This document shows, in pieces, positions 10,401-22,022 of a DNA stretch of 64,000 bases (its first letter is position 1; the number at the start of each line of letters is the position of its first letter). Below the pieces are notes generated by a model. The model did no database searches, was not told where the DNA came from, and was given only the letters and a program-made list of their open reading frames with translations. The DNA is from Dentipellis sp. KUC8613. Taxonomy: Eukaryota; Basidiomycota; Agaricomycetes; Russulales; Hericiaceae. Both the position numbers and the translations under genes were made by a program. The stretch covers positions 1 to 64,000 of the forward strand of contig NSJX01000045.1 of NCBI GenBank assembly GCA_002286715.1. The letters run 5' to 3'.

Positions 10401-11262
10401 ACCCGCTCGGATTGACGAGCTTCGGCGCGTCGTCCATCCTGCGGATCATGTCAGGCCGCAGCCGCCGCGCGTCGCCGTTCGCGCCCTTCTTGTCTCGCAC
10501 GGTCGTCCCGCGGGACAGCGAGCCCGGCGTATCGTCCTCGTTCTTCTCCTGGATCGTCGTCAGCGCGGACCCGCGCCGGAGGAGCGTCGCGAAGCGGGAC
10601 GTCCAGCTCGCGGGCGCCTCGACCGCCTCGCCGGGGTTGTTCTGCGCGACCTTGCGCGCGGCGGCGCGCACGAGGTTCTCGCAGCGGACGGTGAAGACGC
10701 GTCTGGCGATGCGATCGCATCATCGCGGGCAGGCAGGCAGACAGGTGGAGAGGCAAACAGACACAGAGAGGGAGATCAGATTGCGTCCGAGAAGAGAAGC
10801 TAACTTCGAATGGAGCGTACCGCCTTGTGTACACCACGACCCACGAGACGACCACCTTTCGCCGCCCGTCAGTACCCCTGTGATCGCGTCAGCTGCCCGT
10901 GAAATGGTGCGCACCGGGTTACCCAGACACATCTGGATGAAGAGCAGCACCTGCTGCCACGGCGTAAGGCCCGACAGGTCGACGGTGGCGAGCCCGCAGA
11001 CGGTCATCGCACTGACGCAGTTGAAGAGGGCGTCGATGTAGGCGATGTGGTTTGCGCCATTGCTCGCGTAGAATATCCCGGAGAAGATCAGCGGCGTGAA
11101 TGTGCTGCGAAGGCGTTAAAAACTCCAGACGGGGGCAGAAATGGACAGAGGGGGTGCGCACAAGAAGATGATATGGATGCGGTAGAAATTGAGGTGTGTC
11201 TCGAGGAAGTCGAGGGTGCGCTGCCAGATATTTCCTCTGGACTCTACGTCGGGTAGAGACAT
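7402..11262 (-). CDS. trk1: TRK-family high-affinity potassium transporter (914 aa, 20 exons)
   Basis: Twenty exons from the ATG at 11262 (MSLPDVES) to the stop at 7402 sum to exactly 915 codons. The protein has the TRK/HKT arrangement of four membrane-pore-membrane units in the plasma membrane. N-terminal motifs are HLNFYRIH, FTFTPLIFSGIFYASNG and AMTVCGLATVDLSGLTPWQQ. Later motifs are ISFDAVVGRNSAFHSL, EELGGIEYRALSALLWIV, VVSAYTNTGTSLCDESM, LAGNTAFPIFLRF and AAAVRAAGFATVTLSALAPA. The last third has SVRSTNVYEEKSLGIYE, VSAYGTVGLSLGVPYANYSF and VMLRGRHRGLPVAIDRAVIL. A hydrophilic cytoplasmic insert of about 270 residues separates the first and second units, as in fungal TRK proteins. Exons of 8 nt (8975-8982), 15 nt (8897-8911) and 16 nt (8322-8337) are needed to keep the conserved motifs intact. 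Expected function is K+ uptake coupled to the membrane potential made by the H+-ATPase. Confidence 0.93.
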
Positions 11263-11770
11263 CCCAGAGACGGCAGGGTTGGGACGTGTTAGCAGAGGAG
11301 GAAGTCGTGGTGAGAGCAGGGAAAGGTGGCGGGTTGCGATTCTGAGCTGCTCATTATCTGCTTGGCCCAAGCCAAAGCTCTACCACGCCAGAGCTGCGGT
11401 CCATACCCACGCACGTGCTATTCTGCCCCTGTCACGTGCATTTCTGTCTCACTTGCAGGTCCTTGGCCGTCGGTGCGTGGTTCTTTTGCAGGCGGCGTCG
11501 TGGCGAGACAATCTGGAGAAGTGCGACATGATCGTTAGGAACACAAAAATCGTAGCCACGAGGTGACTTTGGCACGACCATGTGAGACCAAGCCACCTCG
11601 AGGCCCGAGGGTTCAGGTTATTTGCATAAGTATTAATGACGTTCGGAAAGCCGCCGAACTATTTACGGAAAACAATGCGGCTTTATCATATATAGTTTCT
11701 GGTCATGCTTCGTCCTAGTAGGTACATGTTGTGGTTACTTCGATCTTTTGTACTTCCTCTATGGCTCATC
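11263..11770. other. intergenic, promoter of trk1
   Basis: 508 bp between the LCMT1 stop and the TRK start, both on the minus strand. An AT-richer patch lies at 11620-11700. A plus-strand open frame over 11189-11566 has no recognisable domain. No TATA box is convincing. Confidence 0.45.
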
Positions 11771-13137
11771 CTAGTCCTCCTCGGGTTTCTTTGCTTTCCT
11801 CGTGAGACCCCATGTCTTCCAACGCTCCTGCGCTCCTCCCGACGGCGCTTTACAGCCCCAGGTAATGGCGTAGTGATCCAGAACGAGGTCAAGCTCCTCC
11901 AGCTCGTCGAGAAATTCGAGCGTGGAGATCCTGCCCACGCGCACCCATGTCAAGATCGAACATGAGCAGAATAAACACCGCCTACCTCTCGAGCTCCTCC
12001 GGTGCCACATAATCCCGACGTATCTCATGCAGCGTAAGCGCATCGGCTGCGGTGAAGCCCAACCGAAGAAAACGCTGCGGCAGCGATGCCCTATCTGTGT
12101 ACGGCTCGACGCCAGGCAGCGACACGTTGCGCGACTGCATCGCGCACACAGATCGTCCGTCCGTCAGCCAGTGCCTCCGATCCGCGAAAGAGGTTCTTTC
12201 ATCACCTTGAGATTGCTCAGCATGACGCGCCCAAAGGCGTCGCCCAGGCCAAACATTTCATACACGATCGAGCCGACAGACCCCGCGCCGCCCTGCAGCA
12301 CGTACTCGGCGAACCACCGGATGAGCGCGTCCGAGGCTGCGGGCGACATGTACGCCAGCACGCACTCAAAGAGAAGCAGCGTCGGGACGTTCGGCAGAAG
12401 CAGCGGGTCCGGCGACCCCGCCAGGATGGGAGCGAGGGTCTCCGACGGCGGCTTCCGCATATCGACAGGGAGGAGGTTGTACACCGGCGCATGCAGCGAC
12501 GTGCCGCCATTTCCTTGAACCCAGACCCATCAAGCACCATCGCATAGCGGTAACACGAGCACGTAGAAACGCACCGACTTTGACCGACTCCGATGGCCCG
12601 AGCAACGGGTTGAGCACCTTGCTCTTCCGGATCGCCATCGCCTTCTTCGACGTGATCTCGGGAAAGTCCAGCTCGACGTACCGCGCGAGCAGGTCCTTAT
12701 GGGGCCCGGTCTGCCTACAGGCCCATAAGCGCGGCCCTCGGCTTCAGCACAGCACAGTCGAATCCACGCACGGCGAGTCTCCAGAACCGGGTGTCGCTCC
12801 CCGCGCCGAGGCTCACGATCTGCACCTTCCCGTCCCCCTTCCCTGGTCCGTTGGCACTTTCTGCGCTCGCAAGCCGGATCCACTGCTCGACGAGCGCGTC
12901 GATCGCGGTGCCGCGCAGGTACGTGCCGATGTTGATCAGCGGCGGGCGCGGCTTGTGCAGGTGCGCGCGCGGGACGAGCGCCGCGATGTACGGGTCCGCG
13001 ACGTAGTGCTTCTGTACGGCCGAGAGGCGCGCGAGCGCCGCGTCGTTGTCCGTCTCGCGGATGGGCGCGTCGGGGTCTTGGTCCTGGTCCTGGTAGCCAC
13101 GGGGGAATGCAGGGGGGCCGTGGCGTGGTGGGAGCAT
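11771..13137 (-). CDS. ppm1: leucine carboxyl methyltransferase (PP2A methyltransferase, Ppm1/LCMT1)
   Basis: Exons 12772-13137, 12575-12710, 12206-12513, 11986-12134 and 11771-11930 give 372 residues, the usual size for LCMT1. All introns are GT-AG, 55-71 nt. Family motifs in order are IRETDNDAALARLSAVQKHY, NIGTYLRGTAIDALVEQW, the S-adenosylmethionine loop IVSLGAGSDTRFWRLA (about 107-122), the acidic strand YVELDFPEITSKKA, LLPVDMRKP, PTLLLFECVLAYM and VYEMFGLGDAFG. The C-terminus has LDELEELDLVLDHYAITWG. The enzyme methylates the C-terminal leucine of the PP2A-family catalytic subunit, in the cytosol or nucleus, which promotes assembly with B-type regulatory subunits. The start is the first ATG of an open exon, and the N-terminus before the core is short and Pro/Gln/Asp-rich. 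It is tandem with trk1, with no sign of functional linkage. Confidence 0.93.
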
Positions 13138-13590
13138 GTTTGTGACTAGGCGGTACTAGGGATCGGCGTGCGTGCTCTACCTAGGGGTGCGGAGGCTTGT
13201 AAGGAAGTGAGGAAGTGGTCAAGTCGGAAATGAAGTGGAAGGGTATGGCGTCACTGGTGCCGTTTGAAGCAATCTAAACTCCGAGATAAGTCCGGACTAC
13301 AAACGGTATCATACTCTATAGGTTCTATGTTAGCCCTACAATATAATCGTTGTATGTACAAACTACAGCTTGTAAATATAGATTTGGGAGAGATCCATCC
13401 TCGCTCTGATTCAATCAAGAGCAATGCTGTCCGTCCATCTCTCGACCCATCTCAATCCTAGCATGAATGGTCAAAAGATTTCATCCCGCTCCATCGCGAT
13501 GAACTCGACAAAATATGATGATAGCCAACATTCCAAACACCGCAACCCGCACCATCACACTCGCCATCTCCCCACAGCCGACTCAGACTC
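13138..13590. other. intergenic, promoter of ppm1
   Basis: 453 bp, comparatively AT-rich around 13290-13400 (for example a CAATATAATCG stretch). It carries the 5' flank of ppm1 and the 3' flank of the small secreted-protein gene. No gene or repeat is seen. Confidence 0.5.
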
Positions 13591-14181
13591 TCAAGCCTCA
13601 TCGCGATAATTCAGCGTAACACGGCACTCCCCACACCCAGCATTCCCCGTCCCATAACTCCCACACGCGTACGGCTGACAATCATCCAAAATGCGATTCG
13701 CAGTGTCGATGATGATCTGCCCCGACAGCGGCTGCGCGCCCGCGTAGGTCACTGCAGCCAAGTCAGCACTGGCGTCGAGTCGTAATGCAAAACAGAGGAT
13801 AGAGGATAGAAGAAGGAGAGACGGTGGGAGAGAGGACTGACGGGAGCAGTGCCCAGCGTCGAACTGCGCCTGGTCGGTGTACGCGATGCCGGGGCTGACG
13901 CTGAGGATCGCGTTGTGGCAGTCGTCCGAGATGGCGGCGGAGCAGAGGCTGCTGCCGCCGCAGGTGTTGGTGTAGAGTGCGATGGGGCGGGTAAGTGAGG
14001 TGCTGCTGCTGCTGATCGTGGTTGCAGGGTCGCTGGTGGCGACAATGGTTGGGGAGCTGCTGGCAGTGATTGTAGTGGCAGGGTCGCTGGTGGTGATCGT
14101 GGTCGCTGGAGAGGCGGCAATAACCGTGAGGGTGGACGAGAGGACGAGGACAGCGGAGAAAGTCTTCATGGCTGAATTCAT
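13591..14181 (-). CDS. small secreted cysteine-rich protein (166 aa) with Ser/Thr-rich repeats
   Basis: Exons 13842-14181 and 13591-13751 are joined by a 90-nt GT-AG intron, phase 1 (tcc c|tg acc), for 167 codons. The start is MNSAMK at 14181 or the in-frame MKTF four residues later, which gives a neat signal peptide (MKTFSAVLVLSSTLTVIAA). Residues about 25-60 are two near-copies of a SDPATTI-type Ser/Thr repeat, a likely O-glycosylated linker.
The C-terminal globular part has eight or more cysteines: CGGSSLCSAAISDDC, GHC, DDCQPYACGSYG and CGECRVTLNY. The pattern of CxGSSxC early and GCxxC...VxLNY late loosely recalls small fungal secreted killer-toxin-like (KP4-type) domains. That is only a resemblance, and lectin-like or effector-like functions are equally possible. 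A TATA-like element lies about 85 nt upstream. Confidence 0.8.
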   Translation of the reverse strand: MNSAMKTFSAVLVLSSTLTVIAASPATTITTSDPATTITASSSPTIVATSDPATTISSSSTSLTRPIALYTNTCGGSSLCSAAISDDCHNAILSVSPGIAYTDQAQFDAGHCSRQSSLPPSLLLLSSILCFALRLDASADLAAVTYAGAQPLSGQIIIDTANRILDDCQPYACGSYGTGNAGCGECRVTLNYRDEA

Positions 14182-16461
14182 AGTGAATAAAAGGGATGAG
14201 GACGAAAGAGTTCTAGGAAATACAGGGAACGGGGAAGCACTGGTGACGAGGCCTCGGTCTGTTGAGGATATAGAAGAGAGCTTCGTTCGAGGTCAATTGT
14301 ATGGCTGCAGACCAAGGGGAGCCCTGTTCTGTAAACGCAATGGGCCTCCCGGCATTGGTTAAGGTGCCCAAAACCGTGCGCACGGGCAACTTCGAATCTA
14401 GGAGCTGGATTGTCCATTGGCAACCTTGCTTCCTCGCAGAGTGAACGCGGATGGCCACAGGCGCTGCGTCCAATACAGCCTTGGCGGACATACCTGGCCG
14501 AAAGGCGTGGAGTCTCTCCCTCTTGCGTTTCTGTTGGCAGGGAAGGTTTCACTGCGCGAGAGGGATGAAGGAGTTGTGGCAAACTTATAGGCACTTCGCC
14601 ATCCCCGGCGTCCTAATGCCCACCGACATTGAGATCACAGCACGTGAAGAGACTCAATTTCGTCGAGTGCGCGAGCCAATGCAAGCGCACGGGTCAGGGT
14701 GTGGCCTTTTATTAGTTTACACAATTCGAGTTCTAATATCTAAAACTATTGTCAGTGTCGTTCTATTCGAAGTGAACTACGACATAGGACTCACAGAGCA
14801 CTTCAACGACGAGCAACACAAAAGGAGCCTGCAGTGCTCGTGCAATAAACACCCTCCCCATGTCCGTGATCGGCAACAGAGTACGATGCGCGCTGCACAG
14901 CTTGTGCACGGGAAGCGTGTCCAGTGGTCAAGATGTGCGGCATGGGTGGTCCTGGAGGCAGAGCAGCTGCAGTCCTGTTATCACAGGCAAGCGAAGTGGT
15001 GGAATTCGCGAGGCTGTCCAAGCCGAAGGGGAGATGCATGGATATTGAGGCGCCTGAAGACTGCAAGATCGAAAATCGCCGCGAAGTCGAAGTGGACACA
15101 GTTCCAGAGGTACGATACGTCTATCAAGTGTGAGGAATTCCCTTTCGAGTCGACTCGAGTCAACCACGCGGGCCCTGGGACCTGAGAGCGGAGTGCATCC
15201 ACGCGCGGATCGCCACAGCACGGCATGCGCAAGCACAGTGAAGTGATATGAGCTGAATGATCTGGCATACTCGTCGCGACCGTTGCACGCTGCCTATTCG
15301 ATCTCACGGCACAAGGATTGCGATGGGATTCTGTGTGGCCAAGACGATCAGTACTCGATACACGAAAGACACCCGGCGAACGCACGATGAGCGTGAAACC
15401 GATTGTGACATCTGTTATTGGACAGAAATATGCATACGGGGCATGCAGCCTTTTTTGCGCCCATAAACCCGGGTGATGATGAATTGTGGATTCTCCGGTG
15501 CGAGGCTAATAGCGCCAAGGGGCGCAAGGGTGGCTGATCGCCCGGTACGCGCTTCTTTGGCCTGCAGAAAAAAATGAACGATCATACCTGTGAGGACACA
15601 TTGAAAGGAACTGGCAGCTCACCTGATTTTATCTGGAAGAGCATTTACATTGACTGCTGGGTTAGGACTGTGGATCGGGATAAGAGACGCTGGTGATGTC
15701 CTGGATCGGACGTGCAGAGGTGAAGATGTAGAGAAGGAGCTCTGGGATTCTCCCAATCGCTGCTTCCGCAAGGCTGTAGAACGTCCAGTAGGGAAGTACT
15801 GCTGCGGCTCGTCGACATCTCTGGGCCTGTGCGCTTACTGCGCGCAGGACAACCTGCTGCGAATCATGCATCCAAAGAAGTGCTGTACTGACCTGGAGGC
15901 ATGCGGTCGTGACAATTGGGGATGCTCTGCGGCTTATCTGAGGTTAGAATAAGAAAACATGCGTGGGACAGAGCGTACGTCAAGGAGAGGGCGTGCAGCC
16001 GCGCGCTGCCAGCGGCCGGCAGTGCGGTGTCCGGGGTCCGTTCCTGGTGTGCGGCCCCGCAGTCGAGTCTTGTTGGACTCGCAACAAACGGAGACGGACG
16101 GGTCTTGGGAAGATGCATGTGAGGATTGGCTGTGAGCGATTAGAGTTCTCGAACAGATGGCCCAGGAGGAGGACGGAGAGGTGGAGAAGGGAGATGACAT
16201 AAGGGGTGACCGGGGACTTTTTAGGGGAGTTTGGAGAGGTTTGCGAGTTGAATTGAACGACGCTGTCCTTTACGCACAGGACTTGGAACGGACTCGCTAG
16301 TCCTTCCTCATTTCCCTCCCTTTCTTTTCTCCTTCACAGTCGACCAGCTTGTTCGCCTGCTGGCAGGTCCGTTCTCAAAAAGACAGACCGTCCACGCATC
16401 CTCAAGACTCTTTATCGACATCCGCAAAATCTGATCTTTCGCGCCAGACAGAAACGAGTTC
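14182..16461. other. 2.3-kb intergenic region, no firmly supported gene
   Basis: Divergent region between the secreted-protein gene (-) and eIF4G (+). A 92-codon minus-strand frame at 14213-14491 (MSAKAVLDAAPVAIRVHSAR...) has protein-like composition but overlaps the likely promoter and has no splice partner. Another minus frame at 14803-15099 is Ser/Ala/Pro-rich, and a 244-codon plus frame at 14451-15185 has no domain. None is called. The last few hundred bases are the eIF4G promoter and leader. Confidence 0.4.
14266..14273 (-). promoter_or_regulatory. TATA-like element of the small secreted Cys-rich protein gene
   Basis: On the minus strand the sequence reads CTATATCC, about 85-92 nt upstream of the ATG at 14181. 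That is a typical spacing for genes with short leaders. It also falls inside an orphan minus-strand frame (14213-14491), one reason that frame was not called. Confidence 0.4.
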
Positions 16462-16673
16462 GTGAGTACCCCCCGCCCATCTCTATTTTTCCGTGCTGTC
16501 GTCTCTCTGCTCCTCGCCAGCGGAGCTCTGTGGGTCTCGTGTATTCGGGTGTGACTAAGATCGCCCACTTGAGAGCCGTGAGGAGCACTGTCAGATCAGA
16601 TTCGCCTGACGACCTCACTTTTCCTATCACCACCCGTCCGAGGGTCGTCGCTAACATCGGTTTTCGCTCGTAG
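16462..16673 (+). other. probable 5'-UTR intron of eIF4G
   Basis: A strong donor (TTC|GTGAGTACC) at 16462 and a pyrimidine-led acceptor (TTTTCGCTCGTAG) ending at 16673 flank 212 nt. The eIF4G ATG follows one base after the acceptor (AATGAGC). The long leader introns of highly expressed fungal translation genes support the reading, but no transcript is available. Confidence 0.6.
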
Positions 16674-16674
16674 A

Positions 16675-19600
16675 ATGAGCAAATCCTCAACAGCCTCTGC
16701 ACCGAAGATTCCTTCCCAGCTGCCATCCAAGTCTGCTTGGGCTCGGGGCCCCCCACAAACTGCGTCATCTTCACGCTCTCAGTCCCCCGCTCCTTCACCC
16801 GTCACCGCCAATCCTCCCTCGAATGCCCATGCCTCTCATTCCCGCCGCCCGAGTACCCTCGGCCAGGGTGTCGCCATCAAGGACGGTGTCAGTGTGCCTC
16901 GCGCGGTAGGCTCGGCCAAATCCAGTGAGCTCTTTTCCGCCCCTTTCCGATTCCCACTGCTGACAACCCCAGGCTCCGCTGTGACCTTCGGCTCGATAGA
17001 CGATGCACAAGCACCCATATCTTCCTCGCCTGCAACTGCGCCGGCTGTCAAGCCCGCAGACGGCGTCAAATCATTCGGCTCCGTTGCCGTCCAAAACGGC
17101 GCTTCAAATAAAGCTGCCTTTACTCGTCCCGCGTCCCTGTCGCAAAATGCCTCTAATGCCTCCTCCGTCCCATCCGCGCCCTCACCCGTCCCGAAGATAG
17201 ACAGAAAGGACATCATGAAGATGTTCCAGGGACCGTCTGTTCAAGCTCCCCCATCCGACACCGCCTCGCCCTCAACACGCACATCATCACTCCCGCAGCC
17301 GCCGCACTCCGCCTCGGGGCAGAGCTCATATGGCGCACCCTCATTCACACCACGAGGGCAGGGCCAGAACGGCAACGTCCCGCGGTCACCTTCCTTCCCG
17401 CGCGCGATGGCCAACGGCACCAGCGGCGGCGTCAACGTGGGCAGCCGCCCGTCCGCCGGCCCTGGTGGCCCCAACGGGTCGATGCCCGCAGGGATGTCGA
17501 GCCCGCGCCTCGCGCCACACCCGCATCCCAACACCGCAGGGATGCCGCCGCCGCCCACGCCGCAGGTGTGGACGCCCTACTACGGATACCCGCCCTACAT
17601 GACCGGGGGCATGCCGCCCGAGCAGTACATGCCGCCGCAGCAGTACTGGGGCGTCCCGCCGCCATTGGCGCCGCACCAGCACCCGCACCCGCCGCACGCA
17701 GGCCCCGGCGGGCCGCCGCCGCCGGGGGGGCTGCCGATGTCGCCGCGGAACCCGCCGCCGTCGCTGCCGCTGCAGGCGGGGCCGGGGACGCCGCAGGCCG
17801 CGCACGCGGCGCTGCCGCCGCCGGCGCACACGCCCGGGCCGCACCACGCGCACGCGGCGAGCCTGACGAGCCCGCCGCCGACGCCGAGCTCGGCGGCCGG
17901 CCCGGGCAGGCTGAACCAGAACGCGAGCGCGTTCGTGCCCGGGAAGAAGATCTCCATCAAGGACTCCTCGACGGGCCAGGAGCTCAACATCGAGACGCTC
18001 AAGCGCACGGGCGCGGGCGCCGCGGCGCCCGCGAGCGAGCGCGTGAGCCCCGCCCCGCCGGCGTCGCCTGCGCTCAAGCGCGATTCGCGCCGCACGTCGG
18101 TGCGGATTGAGAGCCCCGAGCAGAAGGCGAAGCGCCAGGCGGAGGAGCAGGCGAAGGCGCAGCTGGAGAAGGAGAAAGAGGAGAAGGAGCGGAAGGACAA
18201 GGAGGAGAAGGAGCGGCGCGAGTGGGAGAAGAAGGAGGCAGAGCTGAAGGAGAAGAAGCTGAAAGAGGAGAAGGAGAAGCAGGAGGTCGAGGAGAAGGAG
18301 AGGAAGAAGCGCGAGGAGGAGGAGCGGGTGAAGAAGGAGAAGGAGGCGGCGGAGAAGCGCAAGCTTGAGGAGGAGGAGCGCGCCCGCAAGGAGAAGGAGG
18401 CGGCTGAGAAGCAGAAAATCGAGGAGGAGCGCGCGAAGAAGGAAGCTGCTGAGAAGGAGCAGGCGGAGAAGGAGAAAGCAGACAAGGCGAAGGAGGCCGA
18501 GGCGAAAGCCGCGGCACCTGCTACTGCTGTTCAAGAGGAAGGTGAGATCGAGGACAAGGCTGCTGTCAAGGATTCTGCTCCCGCAGACGACTCCAAGAAG
18601 TCTACAGAGAAAGAGTCCTTGCGCATCGACACCGCCGTGGCGCCTGAACACCCCCGTCGCCGTCCTGGCCCTCTCAACCTCTCCACTGCCGCTCCTGGCA
18701 GCATCCCCGCCCCTCTTCCCTCCGCCTTGGCTACCGCTCGCATCATCGAAGATCTCGGCAGTGTGCCATACCCTGAAGGTATCAACAGCCCGAAGGTTGA
18801 GCTCAATGTGAATGCGCCTGCTGGCAAGTTCAAGTATGTGATATCTTTTTGTCTTTGTATCCAGAAGGCTCATTGGTGATCTCGTTTAGGTATGACCGAG
18901 ATTTCCTCCTCCAGTTCATGCAGATCTGCAAAGAGAAGCCCGACAACCTCCCGCCACTCGACGCCATCGGTCTGGAGCCCAGCGAGCAGACGTCCTACAA
19001 CATCACTCGTGGCGGCTCTGGCCGACGGCCCACCTCAAGCATGTCTGGTGGCGCGAGCGCCGTCGCCGCCCGCCAGGCTTCGATCGGCCTCGGCTTCATC
19101 CCTGGATCCATGTCGAAGTCTGGCTCCAGCGGCTTCGCGATGGGCAACTTCTCCACCGCCGCCGGCGTCGGCAAGATGTCGAGCGAGGAGCGCTTCGCCA
19201 TGGCCAATGGCGGCCGCTCTGCTTCCGTTGGCGGCCTCGCTGGTGTATCGCCGCTAGGCGGCGGCCGTCCTCCCCCCATGGTCCGCACGTCCAGCCAGGG
19301 CGGTCCTGGCTCCGGCAAGGAGCGCGACCGCACTCGCAGCAAGCGTGGTGAGAAGCGCAGCGATTCGAACCGCGTCAGCGTCGGCCACCAGCCACAGATG
19401 TCGAACATGGGCTCGATGGGCCCGCCGCTGGAGCCCGTCGCGCCGCTCGAGATGACCGCGAACCGCTGGATTCCGACAAGCACGAAGCGGAATGCGCCCG
19501 CGGACCAGGAGTCGCCGGAGATCGTGGACCGCAAGGTGAAGGCGCTGCTGAACAAGCTGACCATGGAGCGCTTCGACTCGATCTCGGACCAGATCGTCGC

Positions 19601-21464
19601 GTGGGCGAACAAGAGCGAGAAGGAGAAGGACGGGCGCACGCTCATCCAGGTCATCCGGCTCGTGTTCGAGAAGGCGACGGACGAGGCGACGTTCTCGGAG
19701 ATGTACGCGCGCCTGTGCCGCAAGATGATGGAGATGATCAGCACGAAGGTGCAGGACGACGGCATCAAGAACGCGGAGGGCAAGCCTATCACCGGTGGCT
19801 TGCTGTTCCGCAAGTACCTGCTCAACCGCTGTCAAGAGGACTTCGAGCGTGGCTGGGTGCAGAAGGAGGCCACTGCTGCCGCCGCGGCGACCAAGGCAAC
19901 CGAGGACCAGGCTGCGAAGGAGGCCGCGAAGAGCACGGAAGGCAAGGACGGCAAGGAGAACAAGGAGGAGAGCGAGTTGTACTCGGACGAGTACTACGCT
20001 GCCGCCAAAGCGAAGCGCAGGGGTCTCGGTCTCATCCGGTTCATCGGCGAGCTGTTCAAGCTGCAGATGCTTACGGAGCGCATCATGCACGAGTGCATCA
20101 AGAAGCTGCTCGGCAACGTCGAGAACCCCGAAGAGGAGGAGATCGAGAGTCTGTGCAAGCTGCTCACGACCGTCGGCCAGAGCCTCGACACGCAGAAGGC
20201 GCACGCGCACATGGATGTGTACTTCTCGCGTATGAAGGAGCTGTGCAAGAGCGGCAATGTCAACTCGCGTATGCAGTTCATGTTGCAGGTATGTCTCCAT
20301 GCTGTATAGTTGTGTTATGCCCTGGTGCTGATCGATCGTGTAGGATATCATCGAGTTGCGTGAGCGCAAGTGGATACCTCGCACTCAGGCCGCAGCACCC
20401 ACGACGATCGCCCAGATCCACGAGGCGGTAAGGACACCACGTTTATATGCCTATGGGCACGCACTGATCCGTCGATCTCTTTCCAGGCTGCCAAGGAGAA
20501 GGCTGCTCAGGACAAGGAGTCGTATCAGCGACAGATGAGCATGTCCCGAGGCGGTTCGCGCCGTGGTGGAGACCGCGGTGGCGGCGAGTCGCACATCGGT
20601 CCCGACGGCTGGGCAGTCGCTGGCAACGCTCCCTCGCGTGCGCCCGCAAAGGCTGGCGACCTGTCACACTTCGGCAAGATCAACAAGGCGCAGCCTATGA
20701 CGTTCGGCCCCAGCGGTGTCTTCGCGGGCAAGAAGGACCTCAAGTCGACAGGTCGGGAGACACCCATCTCGCGCACGGCGTCGACATCAAATATGTTCCT
20801 CGCGCTCAGCGGCAACCCCGAAATCCCTGCGGAAGTTACCAAGTCAAGTAGACCCCCGAGTCGCAAGCCCAGTGTCGACCTTGGTCAGGCTGGTGTGCCC
20901 GAGGCGCCTCAACGCCGCCGGTTACAGCTGCTGCCACGGTCGAAGCCTGTCGGCAACAAGACGGGCGAGACACCAGCAGGCTCGGAGGCTGGTTCTGACG
21001 ACGAGCGTGGGGAGGACGCTGCCGCTGCTGCTGCCGAGCCGTCGATGTCGGAAGCGGACGCCAAGAAGAAGATCGACGAGGACGCGAAGGAGTTCTTCAG
21101 CATCCGGTCGATCGACGAGGCCGAGAACTACTTCTCTGCGCTACCGTCGGCACACCGCTTCCGTCTCGTCGACAAGCTCGCCATGCAGGCCGTCGAGTCC
21201 AAAGCGGCGGACGCAGAGCTCGTCGCGAACCTGTTCAAGCGTGCGCGCGAGAAGGATCTGTGCACGCCTGCGGCGTTCGAGGAGGGCCTCATGCCGCTGG
21301 CGGAGATCATCGACGACGTCGCGATCGACGCGCCGAAGGCGCTCGAGCTGTTCGCGGTGATGGTGAAGGGCTCCGGGCTGCACGAGGACGAGGAGCGGCG
21401 GACACGGATAGCGGAGAAGTCCATGGACAGCGCGAAGCTGCAGGGCCTGTTCGCGGCATCGTAG
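16675..21464 (+). CDS. eIF4G: eukaryotic translation initiation factor 4G (eIF4G), 1523 aa
   Basis: Exons 16675-16924, 16973-18833, 18890-20288, 20344-20427 and 20487-21464 sum to 1524 codons, with introns of 48-59 nt. The first third is Pro/Ser/Gly-rich low complexity. It is followed by a charged Lys/Glu helix (coiled coil, about 475-590), typical of basidiomycete eIF4G. The eIF4E-binding motif YDRDFLLQF (Y-x4-L-hydrophobic, starting at about Y705) spans the second splice junction.
The MIF4G HEAT domain starts near residue 915 (IVDRKVKALLNKLTMERFDS) and the MA3 domain lies at about 1390-1510 (KEFFSIRSIDEAENYF ... LELFAVMVKGSGL). The protein is the cytoplasmic scaffold that joins cap-bound eIF4E, eIF4A, eIF3 and poly(A)-binding protein. 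A 5'-UTR intron precedes it. Nothing is missing. Confidence 0.95.
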
Positions 21465-22022
21465 TGTATATTGAGACAGTGGCAGTGACATAGACGCGCT
21501 CGGTCCTACTTCATAGCGGTTAATGCATCTACATATTCCCTGATTCTTCGTTCATATCTGTTCGTCGTCTACATAGTCGTTACAGTCTTACCTTGTGCAT
21601 TGTTGTTATTTACTTATCCACGCATCGGCTTTCTCTTCCTCGTTTTTCTCTTCTTTCCTTTTCTTTCTTTTCTTTCTTTTTGTTTTCTTGCATGGGCTTT
21701 CCCCTGTATGTACTATGATCGCAGACAGGAGCAAAAGTCGAAACGAAACTGTGTGATCATCTAAGCAAAGCTCTCGCAACTGGGCACGCAGTGCGCCGTG
21801 TTGTGACACCGCCCCAAAACTAGGCTTGAAGGCCATCGTACGACCCCCAGTAATAAAGGTTACCGAACACCACGCGACACATTGAAGATTATCGATAGCA
21901 AGCATGAGGATTTCATTATAGGTATATTACAGATATCGATAGGTCCAAGGAGTGGCGAAAAACGGGGGCTATCCAGTATAAGCTTACTGCCCACATTTGC
22001 GGACATGAGGTTGGTTAGTTGA
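21465..22022. other. convergent 3' flanks
   Basis: 558 bp between the eIF4G stop (+) and the stop of the basic nuclear-protein gene (-). A long pyrimidine tract (TTTTC repeats) lies at 21640-21690. No gene is seen. Confidence 0.5.

Noticed and set aside
14451..15185. 244-codon plus-strand open frame
   Set aside because: No recognisable domain or conserved composition; overlaps other open frames on the minus strand.
15650..15952. Cys-containing 100-codon plus-strand frame and a spliceable minus-strand alternative
   Set aside because: Competing models on both strands with no signal peptide or family motif.
17386..18873. 495-codon minus-strand open frame antisense to eIF4G
   Set aside because: It is the complement of the Pro-rich and Lys/Glu-rich coding sequence; Leu/Arg-only composition is typical of such shadows.
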